Assembly (NCBI GenBank): GCA_965223105.1
Contig: OZ244987.1
Location: 4,278,001-4,342,000, forward strand
Length of the DNA stretch: 64,000 nucleotides
From: JABDMH01 sp965223105
GTDB lineage: Bacteria > Bacteroidota > Bacteroidia > Chitinophagales > Saprospiraceae
Reading direction: 5' to 3'
Within the stretch, counting starts at the first letter, position 1, and the number at the start of each line of letters is the position of its first letter. Under the pieces are notes generated by a model that was given only the letters and a program-made list of their open reading frames with translations, did not search any database and was not told where the DNA came from. The translations under genes and the position numbers were made by a program. Below, in pieces: positions 39,901 to 49,184 of the stretch.

Positions 39901-42900
39901 TCACCCCACCGGTGATCAGTGGTGTCGGTCCAGATGGTACCATTGAGTGTCCGGATGAACCACAATTCAGTTCACCATCGGCAACCGATGCATGTGATGA
40001 TGATCCTAGCTTGACGTTTGAAGATGAGCGTACTGATGGAGATTGTCCACAGGAATACAGTGTGACTCGAACCTGGACTGCTACTGATGCTTGTGGTAAT
40101 ACGAGTACTGCAACCCAGACGATCAACGTGATAGACATCACCCCACCGGTGATCAGTGGTGTCGGTCCAGATGGTACCATTGAGTGTCCGGATGAACCAC
40201 AATTCAGTTCACCATCGGCAACCGATGCATGTGATGATGATCCTAGCTTGACGTTTGAAGATGAGCGTACTGATGGAGATTGTCCACAGGAATACAGTGT
40301 GACTCGAACCTGGACTGCTACTGATGCTTGTGGTAATACGAGTACTGCAACCCAGACGATCAACGTGATAGACATCACCCCACCGGTGATCAGTGGTGTC
40401 GGTCCAGATGGTACCATTGAGTGTCCGGATGAACCACAATTCAGTTCACCATCGGCAACCGATGCATGTGATGATGATCCTAGCTTGACGTTTGAAGATG
40501 AGCGTACTGATGGAGATTGTCCACAGGAATACAGTGTGACTCGAACCTGGACTGCTACTGATGCTTGTGGTAATACGAGTACTGCAACCCAGACGATCAA
40601 CGTGATAGACATCACCCCACCGGTGATCAGTGGTGTCGGTCCAGATGGTACCATTGAGTGTCCGGATGAACCACAATTCAGTTCACCATCGGCAACCGAT
40701 GCATGTGATGATGATCCTAGCTTGACGTTTGAAGATGAGCGTACTGATGGAGATTGTCCACAGGAATACAGTGTGACTCGAACCTGGACTGCTACTGATG
40801 CTTGTGGTAATACGAGTACTGCAACCCAGACGATCAACGTGATAGACATCACCCCACCGGTGATCAGTGGTGTCGGTCCAGATGGTACCATTGAGTGTCC
40901 GGATGAACCACAATTCAGTTCACCATCGGCAACCGATGCATGTGATGATGATCCTAGCTTGACGTTTGAAGATGAGCGTACTGATGGAGATTGTCCACAG
41001 GAATACAGTGTGACTCGAACCTGGACTGCTACTGATGCTTGTGGTAATACGAGTACTGCAACCCAGACGATCAACGTGATAGACATCACCCCACCGGTGA
41101 TCAGTGGTGTCGGTCCAGATGGTACCATTGAGTGTCCGGATGAACCACAATTCAGTTCACCATCGGCAACCGATGCATGTGATGATGATCCTAGCTTGAC
41201 GTTTGAAGATGAGCGTACTGATGGAGATTGTCCACAGGAATACAGTGTGACTCGAACCTGGACTGCTACTGATGCTTGTGGTAATACGAGTACTGCAACC
41301 CAGACGATCAACGTGATAGACATCACCCCACCGGTGATCAGTGGTGTCGGTCCAGATGGTACCATTGAGTGTCCGGATGAACCACAATTCAGTTCACCAT
41401 CGGCAACCGATGCATGTGATGATGATCCTAGCTTGACGTTTGAAGATGAGCGTACTGATGGAGATTGTCCACAGGAATACAGTGTGACTCGAACCTGGAC
41501 TGCTACTGATGCTTGTGGTAATACGAGTACTGCAACCCAGACGATCAACGTGATAGACATCACCCCACCGGTGATCAGTGGTGTCGGTCCAGATGGTACC
41601 ATTGAGTGTCCGGATGAACCACAATTCAGTTCACCATCGGCAACCGATGCATGTGATGATGATCCTAGCTTGACGTTTGAAGATGAGCGTACTGATGGAG
41701 ATTGTCCACAGGAATACAGTGTGACTCGAACCTGGACTGCTACTGATGCTTGTGGTAATACGAGTACTGCAACCCAGACGATCAACGTGATAGACATCAC
41801 CCCACCGGTGATCAGTGGTGTCGGTCCAGATGGTACCATTGAGTGTCCGGATGAACCACAATTCAGTTCACCATCGGCAACCGATGCATGTGATGATGAT
41901 CCTAGCTTGACGTTTGAAGATGAGCGTACTGATGGAGATTGTCCACAGGAATACAGTGTGACTCGAACCTGGACTGCTACTGATGCTTGTGGTAATACGA
42001 GTACTGCAACCCAGACGATCAACGTGATAGACATCACCCCACCGGTGATCAGTGGTGTCGGTCCAGATGGTACCATTGAGTGTCCGGATGAACCACAATT
42101 CAGTTCACCATCGGCAACCGATGCATGTGATGATGATCCTAGCTTGACGTTTGAAGATGAGCGTACTGATGGAGATTGTCCACAGGAATACAGTGTGACT
42201 CGAACCTGGACTGCTACTGATGCTTGTGGTAATACGAGTACTGCAACCCAGACGATCAACGTGATAGACATCACCCCACCGGTGATCAGTGGTGTCGGTC
42301 CAGATGGTACCATTGAGTGTCCGGATGAACCACAATTCAGTTCACCATCGGCAACCGATGCATGTGATGATGATCCTAGCTTGACGTTTGAAGATGAGCG
42401 TACTGATGGAGATTGTCCACAGGAATACAGTGTGACTCGAACCTGGACTGCTACTGATGCTTGTGGTAATACGAGTACTGCAACCCAGACGATCAACGTG
42501 ATAGACATCACCCCACCGGTGATCAGTGGTGTCGGTCCAGATGGTACCATTGAGTGTCCGGATGAACCACAATTCAGTTCACCATCGGCAACCGATGCAT
42601 GTGATGATGATCCTAGCTTGACGTTTGAAGATGAGCGTACTGATGGAGATTGTCCACAGGAATACAGTGTGACTCGAACCTGGACTGCTACTGATGCTTG
42701 TGGTAATACGAGTACTGCAACCCAGACGATCAACGTGATAGACATCACCCCACCGGTGATCAGTGGTGTCGGTCCAGATGGTACCATTGAGTGTCCGGAT
42801 GAACCACAATTCAGTTCACCATCGGCAACCGATGCATGTGATGATGATCCTAGCTTGACGTTTGAAGATGAGCGTACTGATGGAGATTGTCCACAGGAAT

Positions 42901-42998
42901 ACAGTGTGACTCGAACCTGGACTGCTACTGATGCTTGTGGTAATACGAGTACTGCAACCCAGACGATCAACGTGATAGACATCACCCCACCGGTGATA
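33236..42998 (+). repeat. 237-bp coding tandem repeat (79-residue HYR-like unit)
   Basis: The unit encodes a HYR-like domain with four cysteines (DACGN, IECPD, TDACDDD, DGDCPQ). Clean copies run 33239-33885 (about 2.7 units) and 38367-42998 (about 19.5 units). Across the second block every copy translates identically on both strands, so it is close to or fully identical at DNA level. The segment between is scrambled. A single divergent unit precedes the array (33080-33235), and a divergent one follows (43000-43230), the usual edges of a homogenised array. Confidence 0.93.
33886..38366 (+). other. Scrambled section of the 237-bp array with collinear pieces of the gene's 5' region
   Basis: Intact repeat units alternate with sections full of indels and short foreign pieces. 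Exact matches to upstream unique sequence appear in order: 34327-34344 = 30952-30969, 34852-34871 = 31290-31309, 34926-34954 = 31350-31378, 35048-35067 = 31450-31469, 36412-36438 = 32397-32423, 36885-36913 = 32744-32772, 37342-37383 = 33098-33139, 37486-37504 = 33184-33202. The offset grows steadily from 3375 to 4302. Between them, repeat and upstream bases interleave every 5-15 bases. This looks like a consensus merged from two misaligned read sets. An old tandem duplication of the gene's 5' region is the alternative. Confidence 0.85.
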
Positions 42999-44492
42999 GA
43001 ATGTCCTGAGAGTGTGGACCTGGGCTGCGAGCCCGATATAATTCCAGATGCTTCGCCATCTGAAGCGACTGCAACCGACGATTGTGATGATGATCTTGTT
43101 GTTACAGTAGAACAGGGAGAAGTGGTCATAGGGCCGGATGGTTGTACTATGTCGCGTAGAGACATTTTTAAAGCAACAGACTGCGCTGGAAATACGAGCA
43201 CTTGTACTCGAACACTCACTTGGGAGATTGACTGCGAGCCAATCTGTGAGACAGCTTTCGCTATGGGCGAAGAAGCGCTCTGCTTCCTAGATGATCCAGA
43301 CCTTAACACCAATCGCTGGGGATGGACCAACAAAATCACTCCCGGCGAGTATGAGTTTGATATCTGGGCCGGTGCTGGACAATGTGATGTAAGTAAAGGC
43401 GAACTAGCCGGCACACTGCTGGTAAACTACCATAATAGCGGCTTGGTTGAAGTAACCTATCAGATGAATCCAGGATTTACTCTTCAGGAGGTGCATCTTT
43501 GGGTTGGGTGCGAGAAGTATCCGCTTGGTTCGAATGGAGAAATTACTGTTGCACCGGGACAATATCCCTTTGGATGTGACATAATTGATGAAACTACCTG
43601 CTACACATCAGTTATGGTTTCTGGCTGCGATGAAATCTATATCATTGCCCACGCCGTTACTTGTACTACAGCTTGTGGATCTGACAATGGTGGTGGAGAT
43701 CCACCAGTGGTGGATGATGACTGCTGCACTGACGGCGATAAACCAGAACGCATGGCATTTATGTATACTGCTTCTGATTGCTCATCTACCAGCCACTCTC
43801 AGTCTTCCGGATCCGTAAGTTGTGAGGACTTTGGAGATCTACCCAACTCGGTCTACATCGTTGCCTGGGATAAACAGAAAGGCTACGAATGGTTTGCAGG
43901 CCAGGTCAATCTTGGCGAGGTGTATATTATTGATGCATTAAAAGATCCGAACAACAAACCCAAGAAGTTGGGACCAACCACAACAATCGACATTTACACT
44001 AGTGAGGATGGAGACCTACTACAGACCGTAGAGTTTCATACCTCCTGTTCACAACCGTTGGTGATTGATGATCAATTTGGGGCAAGCAAAGTAGTAGGTA
44101 TTGATCATCCCAATGGAATAGTCTGTGGTGAGATCACTGATCGCACTTTCTCTCCCGTGGTCAAAATACCTAAGCGAGGACGAACGGGAGTTAGTGCTCG
44201 CGATGGAATGCATCAAGGTATCGAGATTGGTGTCTATCCCAATCCTGCTGATCGTTTTGTGAAAGTAGATTTAAGCAATCGACCTCAAGGTGAAGTGGTC
44301 ATCCATCTCCATGATGCCTTAGGTCGCCATATTAAGGAGTACAAGTTCTTCGACAATGAAGTAATAATGACCTTAATTCTACCAGAGCTTGCCGTGGATG
44401 GTATGTACTTCTTGCGCATAAGAGTAGACGATAACGTAGAAAGTATACCAATAGTGATTTCTAAATCTCAATATCAGTTCGAGCGCAGATAA
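38367..44492 (+). CDS. Giant T9SS surface protein 1, 3' part (repeats, C-terminal module, sorting domain)
   Basis: 2042 codons in frame with the 5' part. The block has no start of its own: it begins inside a repeat unit where an 11-base deletion near 38364 restores the frame. About 19.5 identical 79-residue HYR-like units are followed by a divergent unit and a Cys-rich domain (AFAMGEEALCFLDDPDLNTN, then VHLWVGCEKYPLG). Next is a module starting GDKPERMAFMYTASDCSSTS, and finally a T9SS type A sorting domain (IEIGVYPNPADRFVKVDL to the end), which targets the protein through the outer membrane for surface attachment. A strong terminator lies 23 bases after the stop. The C-terminal module and sorting domain are duplicated at 46757-47575. 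Confidence 0.85.
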   Translation, partial: ERTDGDCPQEYSVTRTWTATDACGNTSTATQTINVIDITPPVISGVGPDGTIECPDEPQFSSPSATDACDDDPSLTFEDERTDGDCPQEYSVTRTWTATDACGNTSTATQTINVIDITPPVISGVGPDGTIECPDEPQFSSPSATDACDDDPSLTFEDERTDGDCPQEYSVTRTWTATDACGNTSTATQTINVIDITPPVISGVGPDGTIECPDEPQFSSPSATDACDDDPSLTFEDERTDGDCPQEYSVTRTWTATDACGNTSTATQTINVIDITPPVISGVGPDGTIECPDEPQFSSPSATDACDDDPSLTFEDERTDGDCPQEYSVTRTWTATDACGNTSTATQTINVIDITPPVISGVGPDGTIECPDEPQFSSPSATDACDDDPSLTFEDERTDGDCPQEYSVTRTWTATDACGNTSTATQTINVIDITPPVISGVGPDGTIECPDEPQFSSPSATDACDDDPSLTFEDERTDGDCPQEYSVTRTWTATDACGNTSTATQTINVIDITPPVISGVGPDGTIECPDEPQFSSPSATDACDDDPSLTFEDERTDGDCPQEYSVTRTWTATDACGNTSTATQTINVIDITPPVISGVGPDGTIECPDEPQFSSPSATDACDDDPSLTFEDERTDGDCPQEYSVTRTWTATDACGNTSTATQTINVIDITPPVISGVGPDGTIECPDEPQFSSPSATDACDDDPSLTFEDERTDGDCPQEYSVTRTWTATDACGNTSTATQTINVIDITPPVISGVGPDGTIECPDEPQFSSPSATDACDDDPSLTFEDERTDGDCPQEYSVTRTWTATDACGNTSTATQTINVIDITPPVISGVGPDGTIECPDEPQFSSPSATDACDDDPSLTFEDERTDGDCPQEYSVTRTWTATDACGNTSTATQTINVIDITPPVISGVGPDGTIECPDEPQFSSPSATDACDDDPSLTFEDERTDGDCPQEYSVTRTWTATDACGNTSTATQTINVIDITPPVISGVGPDGTIECPDEPQFSSPSATDACDDDPSLTFEDERTDGDCPQEYSVTRTWTATDACGNTSTATQTINVIDITPPVISGVGPDGTIECPDEPQFSSPSATDACDDDPSLTFEDERTDGDCPQEYSVTRTWTATDACGNTSTATQTINVIDITPPVISGVGPDGTIECPDEPQFSSPSATDACDDDPSLTFEDERTDGDCPQEYSVTRTWTATDACGNTSTATQTINVIDITPPVISGVGPDGTIECPDEPQFSSPSATDACDDDPSLTFEDERTDGDCPQEYSVTRTWTATDACGNTSTATQTINVIDITPPVISGVGPDGTIECPDEPQFSSPSATDACDDDPSLTFEDERTDGDCPQEYSVTRTWTATDACGNTSTATQTINVIDITPPVISGVGPDGTIECPDEPQFSSPSATDACDDDPSLTFEDERTDGDCPQEYSVTRTWTATDACGNTSTATQTINVIDITPPVISGVGPDGTIECPDEPQFSSPSATDACDDDPSLTFEDERTDGDCPQEYSVTRTWTATDACGNTSTATQTINVIDITPPVIECPESVDLGCEPDIIPDASPSEATATDDCDDDLVVTVEQGEVVIGPDGCTMSRRDIFKATDCAGNTSTCTRTLTWEIDCEPICETAFAMGEEALCFLDDPDLNTNRWGWTNKITPGEYEFDIWAGAGQCDVSKGELAGTLLVNYHNSGLVEVTYQMNPGFTLQEVHLWVGCEKYPLGSNGEITVAPGQYPFGCDIIDETTCYTSVMVSGCDEIYIIAHAVTCTTACGSDNGGGDPPVVDDDCCTDGDKPERMAFMYTASDCSSTSHSQSSGSVSCEDFGDLPNSVYIVAWDKQKGYEWFAGQVNLGEVYIIDALKDPNNKPKKLGPTTTIDIYTSEDGDLLQTVEFHTSCSQPLVIDDQFGASKVVGIDHPNGIVCGEITDRTFSPVVKIPKRGRTGVSARDGMHQGIEIGVYPNPADRFVKVDLSNRPQGEVVIHLHDALGRHIKEYKFFDNEVIMTLILPELAVDGMYFLRIRVDDNVESIPIVISKSQYQFERR

Positions 44493-44514
44493 TCACTGGA
44501 AGTCTTAAGACAGA

Positions 44515-44549
44515 AGAGACGGAATGTCTATGGCATTCCGTCTCTTTTT
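44515..44549 (+). terminator. Rho-independent terminator after giant gene 1
   Basis: AGAGACGGAATG (44515-44526) pairs perfectly with CATTCCGTCTCT (44534-44545) around TCTATGG, and a T run follows. It closes the giant gene 1 transcript and separates it from the GT-C gene. Confidence 0.9.
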
Positions 44550-44766
44550 GTTACGATCGCATTCATGCTTGTAAAATGAACAGTGACTGCATTAAAAGTT
44601 ATTGGAGTAAGGCTGTTTGCTCGATAAAGTCCTGATACATTCTATTTTTACACTTGATGGTACTTATCGATCAGACTAGAAAGGAAAACATTGTGACCTC
44701 CAAGAAAGAAAATATATCTGCTTACGGATAACTGTGGTACTGATCTTGTACTTAAATTTCAGTCTA

Positions 44767-46620
44767 ATGGGTAAGAAAGTGCGCAATAAAAGGACATATG
44801 CAAAGGAGAACTCAAGAAAGCAAAAAAGAAGTAAAGGAAATATAAAGTCAAAATTCCGTAGAAAGGAAGGTTATTTAGGCTTTTTAAAATTCATGGCCGA
44901 ACACCGATCCTTAACAATCGCCGTTCTGGTAATCATAGGAATAGCCTTTTTCCCTGTTTTGGGAAATGAGTTTCTCAATTTCGATGACAAGAAATTTATT
45001 TATGATAACCTCCTGATAATAGGTTTTCCATCGTTACATGATTTTTTCTCAGAACAATTGTTTACCCCACACTACAAACCATTGGTATACCTGAGCTGGA
45101 GACTTGAATATTTGCTATTTGGGATAGACCCAGTATTTTTTCACCTTAACAACCTAATTCTACACCTTATCAATTCACTTCTAGTTTTCTACATTTTCCA
45201 TAGAATCCTACGATTGTATTTTGGAGATAAGCAGCTTGTATACTTATCTGCATTCGCAGCACTATTATTTGCTGTACATCCAATGAAGGTAGAATCAGTA
45301 GCATGGGCAGTGGAAAGAAAGGATGTCTTGTTTTCGTTTTTTTACCTATTAGCAATCGTTTCATACATAAAGTTTATATCAAAAGAAAAAGGAGTGGGAT
45401 GGCTTTGGTTAAGCGCATTGTTCTACCTATTGTCGATCTTATCGAAAGCACCTGGTGTAACACTTTTAGCAGCTTATTTTTTGCTCGATTTCGTATCGAA
45501 ACGAAAATTTAACACAAATCTACTTTTGGAGAAGATTCCTGCCCTAATTGTGTTTTTAATAGCTCTTACTTTATATGGCTATATTTTTCAAAGTGATCCT
45601 CAACTGAGTAGGCTGGTTGGAGGCGTAGTTGGCAGTTCTGATTCCATTCAGTATCCAGTGAACCTGCAAGAGATGCCAAGTTTGTATAGAAGATTCCTTA
45701 TTATCAATTACAGGTTTTGGGCCTTCACCATTCACTTGATTGCACCAGTGAAGTTATCGATCATCTACCCTCGTTATACACTACTCTCTGAAATCGGGCA
45801 ATTCATACATATGATTCCGTTGTTGACACTTGGTTTGATATATCTTACATGGAAAATGATTGCAAACTATCGCATCATTGCATTTGGACTATTACTATAT
45901 TTTATTACCCTATCTCCAGCATTAGCATTTGCTGAAACAGGCACCAATTTCCTGTCAGACAGGTATACCTATATACCGTCAATCGGATTAATATTAGCAG
46001 TAGTTTCCGCACTCTATTATCTATTTGACCACAAACTATTTGGTATGACAGGAATGGCTGTCGCCGTGACAGGAGTTTTTCTATTTCTAGTAGTAACATT
46101 TGGTCGAGTTAAGGATTGGAAGACCACTGTGACTATATTTTCAGATACAATCGAGAAATATCCTGAGAGTTTTATGGCATACAACAATAGAGCCCTTATC
46201 TATCGTCGGACTGGTGCATTGGATTTAGCGCTGCAAGACTACAGTAAAGCAATTGAACTGGTTCCAAGCTATCATGAGGCTTATATAAATCGAGGTAATA
46301 TTTATTTTGATCAAAGAAAGGATAACTTAGCATTAAGTGACTATGCAAAGGCTATTGAGATTGCGCCAAATGATGCAAGGAGTTATTCAAGCCGTGGTGC
46401 TTTACTTGCTACACAAGGTAAGTATCAAGCCGCACTGACTGACTTCAACAAAGCCCTTAATCTTAGACCAGCATTTAAGGACGCCCTCAGCAATCGCATT
46501 AAGCTATTCGATGTTATTGGTCGAAAACAGGATGCACTGAACGATATCAATAAATACTATGAAATTTTCGGACGCGATCCTGAAATTGTCCAAATTGAAA
46601 ATGAAATTCTGCGAAAATAG
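44767..46620 (+). CDS. TMTC-like GT-C membrane protein with C-terminal TPRs
   Basis: 617 residues from Met at 44767 (MGKKVRNKRTYAKENSRKQK); the frame opens at 44734. A very basic cytoplasmic N-terminus (about 45 residues) precedes about ten membrane helices. The first external loop holds the acidic motif FLNFDDKKFIYDN, and a later loop has VHPMKVESVAWAVERKDVL; both are typical of the GT-C fold proteins related to eukaryotic TMTC O-mannosyltransferases. Residues about 480-617 contain three to four TPRs (ALDLALQDYSKAIELVP and DNLALSDYAKAIEIAP). The likely role is transfer of a lipid-linked sugar to an exported protein. It lies between giant gene 1 and the partial copy of that gene's C-terminus, so these secreted proteins are possible but unproven substrates. 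Confidence 0.8.
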   Translation: MGKKVRNKRTYAKENSRKQKRSKGNIKSKFRRKEGYLGFLKFMAEHRSLTIAVLVIIGIAFFPVLGNEFLNFDDKKFIYDNLLIIGFPSLHDFFSEQLFTPHYKPLVYLSWRLEYLLFGIDPVFFHLNNLILHLINSLLVFYIFHRILRLYFGDKQLVYLSAFAALLFAVHPMKVESVAWAVERKDVLFSFFYLLAIVSYIKFISKEKGVGWLWLSALFYLLSILSKAPGVTLLAAYFLLDFVSKRKFNTNLLLEKIPALIVFLIALTLYGYIFQSDPQLSRLVGGVVGSSDSIQYPVNLQEMPSLYRRFLIINYRFWAFTIHLIAPVKLSIIYPRYTLLSEIGQFIHMIPLLTLGLIYLTWKMIANYRIIAFGLLLYFITLSPALAFAETGTNFLSDRYTYIPSIGLILAVVSALYYLFDHKLFGMTGMAVAVTGVFLFLVVTFGRVKDWKTTVTIFSDTIEKYPESFMAYNNRALIYRRTGALDLALQDYSKAIELVPSYHEAYINRGNIYFDQRKDNLALSDYAKAIEIAPNDARSYSSRGALLATQGKYQAALTDFNKALNLRPAFKDALSNRIKLFDVIGRKQDALNDINKYYEIFGRDPEIVQIENEILRK

Positions 46621-46756
46621 AAAGATGGGTCCCTGACACTCCTCGCCTTGGTTGATTTCTTCATGAGCGAGTACCATGACTAATTTGCTTTAAAGAGTCA
46701 AAAGTATGATTCAGATATCAGTAGCTCCTCGGAGTAGGAACTAAAAAGAACAATAG

Positions 46757-47575
46757 CGCAATCCATCCGTCAACGGTGGCGAAGATCCTCCGGAGGTAGA
46801 AGATGGCTGCTGTACTGGCAGGGATAAACCAGAACGTATGGCATTCAAGTGCAGTGGTGACGATTGCTCAGCCACTAGCCATTCTCAGTCTTCCGGATCT
46901 GTAAGTTGCGAAGACTTTGGACCGCTACCTGAGGATGTATACATCGTTGCCTGGGATAGGCAGAAGGATTATGAATGGTTTGTTGGTTCTGTATCTGTCG
47001 GCGAAGTGTTCATCATTGATGCATTAAACGATCCGAACAATAAACCTAAAAAGCTGGGTCCGACGACCACGATTGATATTTATGCCAGCGAGGGAGGAGA
47101 CTTTCTGCAGACTGTCGAGTTCCATACTTCTTGTTCGCAACCTCTGCTGATCGATGATCAATATGGTGCAAGCAGGGTAGTAGGCATTGATCATCCCAAT
47201 GGAGTGGTCTGTGGCGATATTGATGATCGCTCTTTCTCTCCTGTAGTTAAAAGACCAAAGAGAGGAGAAAGGAAAAGCAGTTCACGCGCCGGCAATCTAG
47301 AGGGCTTAGAGATCGAAGTCTACCCCAATCCTGCCGATCGTTTTGTCAAAGTAGATTTGAGCGATCAACCGAAGGGCGAGGTTATCATCAATCTCTATGA
47401 TGCTCTTGGTCGCATGATTAAGGAGTACAAAGCATTTGACAATGCATCTGTCTTAACCCTTGAGCTCCCAGAGCTGGCAGTTGATGGCATGTACTTCTTA
47501 CGCATCAAGGTGGCTGATAAGATACAGAGTGTACCGATTGTCGTGTCAAAATCACAATACTACGAACGGAGATAA
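46757..47575 (+). pseudogene. Headless copy of giant protein 1 C-terminal module plus T9SS domain
   Basis: The frame is open from 46757 without a start codon until ATG 46838. It encodes a close copy of the last roughly 260 residues of giant protein 1: GRDKPERMAF, HSQSSGSVSCEDFG, NNKPKKLGPTTTIDIYASEG, then the T9SS domain (IEVYPNPADRFVKVDLSDQP) ending SKSQYYERR. No signal peptide exists, so a product from 46838 could not be exported, and I read it as a decayed duplicate. It is still uninterrupted and has its own terminator, so it may be young or serve as a recombination reservoir for giant gene 1. Confidence 0.75.
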
Positions 47576-47599
47576 GAATTGAATTGAAGTAACACCCAA

Positions 47600-47630
47600 G
47601 GCGCGATGATCAAAACATCGCGCCTTTTTT
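47600..47630 (+). terminator. Rho-independent terminator
   Basis: GGCGCGATG (47600-47608) pairs perfectly with CATCGCGCC (47616-47624) around ATCAAAA, followed by six T. It ends the headless giant-1 copy and differs in sequence from the giant gene 1 terminator. Confidence 0.9.
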
Positions 47631-47712
47631 AGTATGAGTTCATCAAGGTGCTGATTCTGCCCCTTCATCTCCGAGCCAACGACGGACGAATTTTCGGTCT
47701 CATTAAGCCACT

Positions 47713-47803
47713 TAAGGTTTTGATGGAGAATAGCTCCTGAACCTTGCGATAGCAATGGGTGAGACTAGCTGCCCAAGCTCACCTCCTACTGACAAGGTCA
47801 AAG
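47713..47803 (+). repeat. Upstream copy of the vapC 3'-end repeat (R1)
   Basis: About 90 bases (TGATGGAGAATAGCTCCTGA, CGATAGCAATGGGT, CTACTGACA) that recur at 49083-49172. The second copy contains the last codons and stop of the PIN toxin gene, so this copy looks like what remains of an older toxin gene 3' end. No toxin reading frame is recognisable before it. Further on, 47978-47995 holds a perfect GCCGACT-GGAA-AGTCGGC hairpin; otherwise 47804-48069 shows nothing. Confidence 0.7.
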
Positions 47804-48069
47804 ACCGTCACTTCTCTAGCGGGTTTTTCTAGCAAAGACGCTAAGATTCTTGTCCTAGCGGTACTGGCATGATCCCCTTTCTTGAACTCATTATCACAAA
47901 TTCATTTGACGAAGAAAACTTCACTTATTAAAACCATAACTCAGGGAAGCACCGCCTTTGATGACAGCCCCACCAAAGCCGACTGGAAAGTCGGCGATAC
48001 AGGGCTTGCAACAAACCAGCAGCCGTAGGCACCAAGCAAAAGTCCGTAGCCAAAAGCAATTATCCCCTA

Positions 48070-48360
48070 CCCCAAGCACTAACTCACTCATAACTCATAA
48101 CTCATAACTTATAACTTATAACTCATAACTCATAAATTCATCACTCATAACATTAGTAGGTGGGACTTGGTCTTTGGTCTTTAGTCTTTGGTTCGTCGTC
48201 TCCCCTCATGAAATGTGTTGACTCCTCGATAGAAGACGCTTCATACCACATTAACAACACATTATAATAATCACCACCTGCCCATGTAGGCACCAGCCAC
48301 ACTACTTCGGCTCTCACATCACGTTGACAACTTCCATACATAAGCACAAACTCACTCATA
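48070..48360 (+). repeat. Repeat family C copy upstream of the toxin-antitoxin pair
   Basis: A run of ACTCATAACTCATAACTTAT units, then GTAGGTGGGACTTGGTC, TTTGGTCTTTAGTCTTTGG, CCCCTCATGAAATGTG, CTCCTCGATAGAAGACGC, CCACATTAACAAC. A matching copy lies at 49185-49385 on the other side of the pair. Confidence 0.8.
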
Positions 48361-48444
48361 ACTCATGATTCATCTCTCTTCTAGAGCTAATCACCAAAAT
48401 CTAAAGGTTGTGAACCAAAATTGCTTAAGAATGGTTCATAAGGT

Positions 48445-48699
48445 ATGAAGTCCATTACCATTCACAAATTGCCATCTGATTTAGCTGAGGTTATCGAGAG
48501 AAGATCAGCAGAGATGGGCATCAGTCAAAACAAATTTATTAAACGGGTACTTCGCAGTGCGCTGGGATTGGAAAGTGATTCGAAACGGCAAAGACGTGAG
48601 TATTTCGCTAAGATTCTTGGCACCCTAAGTGAAGTTGAGGCCGCGGCCTTGGAAAGATCTCTGGAGGACGTCTCTAGGGTAGATTTGTCACAGTGGTAG
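48445..48699 (+). CDS. FitA-like ribbon-helix-helix antitoxin
   Basis: 84 residues. The first 45 (MKSITIHKLPSDLAEVIERR through KFIKRVLRSALGL) fit a ribbon-helix-helix DNA-binding domain of the FitA/Arc type. The acidic, helical tail (EVEAAALERSLEDVSRVDL) would bind and block the toxin. The gene overlaps the toxin start by 7 bases, the usual antitoxin-first order, and the complex probably represses its own promoter. Family C repeats bracket the pair. Confidence 0.88.
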   Translation: MKSITIHKLPSDLAEVIERRSAEMGISQNKFIKRVLRSALGLESDSKRQRREYFAKILGTLSEVEAAALERSLEDVSRVDLSQW

Positions 48700-49100
48700 C
48701 ATATACGATCGACACCAACATCTACATCAATGCCTTAAGAGGTTACGAAGACGCCATGAATCTGTTGATAGATGCCGATTCCCTTGTGGTTCCTTTCATT
48801 GTTTTGGGTGAATTGGAATACGGCTTTAGAGCTGGTACCCAATACGAGGAGAATATTAAAAAGCTTAGCTATTTCCTGTTGAGCCCAAATTGTAACGTCA
48901 AGCATTCATCTGCAGAGACGATAGCATCCTACGGCCTCATTAGGGCTCAACTCCGGAAAGATGGGCTACCGATTCCAGAAAATGACGTATGGATTTCTGC
49001 TATTGCCATGGAACTAAACATACCGGTAGCTACCTATGATTCTCATTTTAGAAATGTAACTAACCTTGAAATTGCTTTATTAAAGGTTGATGGAGAATAG
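48693..49100 (+). CDS. VapC/FitB-like PIN-domain toxin
   Basis: 135 residues starting with GTG at 48693, inside the antitoxin's last codons. PIN-domain acidic residues are all present: Asp7 (YTIDTN), Glu40 (LGELEYG), Asp98 (PENDVWISA) and Asp116 (TYDSHF). Such proteins are Mg-dependent RNases that cut tRNA or rRNA when the antitoxin is degraded. The last codons (KVDGE and stop) lie in a 90-base sequence that also occurs at 47713-47803, suggesting a former duplicate toxin gene. Confidence 0.92.
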   Translation: MVAYTIDTNIYINALRGYEDAMNLLIDADSLVVPFIVLGELEYGFRAGTQYEENIKKLSYFLLSPNCNVKHSSAETIASYGLIRAQLRKDGLPIPENDVWISAIAMELNIPVATYDSHFRNVTNLEIALLKVDGE

Positions 49101-49172
49101 CTCCTGAACTTTACGATAGCAATGGGTGCGGCTAACTGCCCATGGCTCCACTTCTACTGACAGGGTAAAAAA
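49083..49172 (+). repeat. Downstream copy of R1, covering the vapC stop
   Basis: Partner of 47713-47803, about 85 percent identical by eye, in direct orientation. It overlaps the last 18 bases of the toxin gene and ends 15 bases before the next family C copy. Confidence 0.75.
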
Positions 49173-49184
49173 GATTTGTTGTAG

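Noticed and set aside
38363..43414. A 1683-codon open frame on the minus strand across the 237-bp array
   Set aside because: The unit length is a multiple of three and has no stop in this frame, so the frame stays open by repetition. It lies wholly antisense to the giant gene, which has signal peptide, domains and a sorting domain.
47978..47995. GCCGACT-GGAA-AGTCGGC hairpin as a terminator
   Set aside because: No T run follows and no gene ends just before it.
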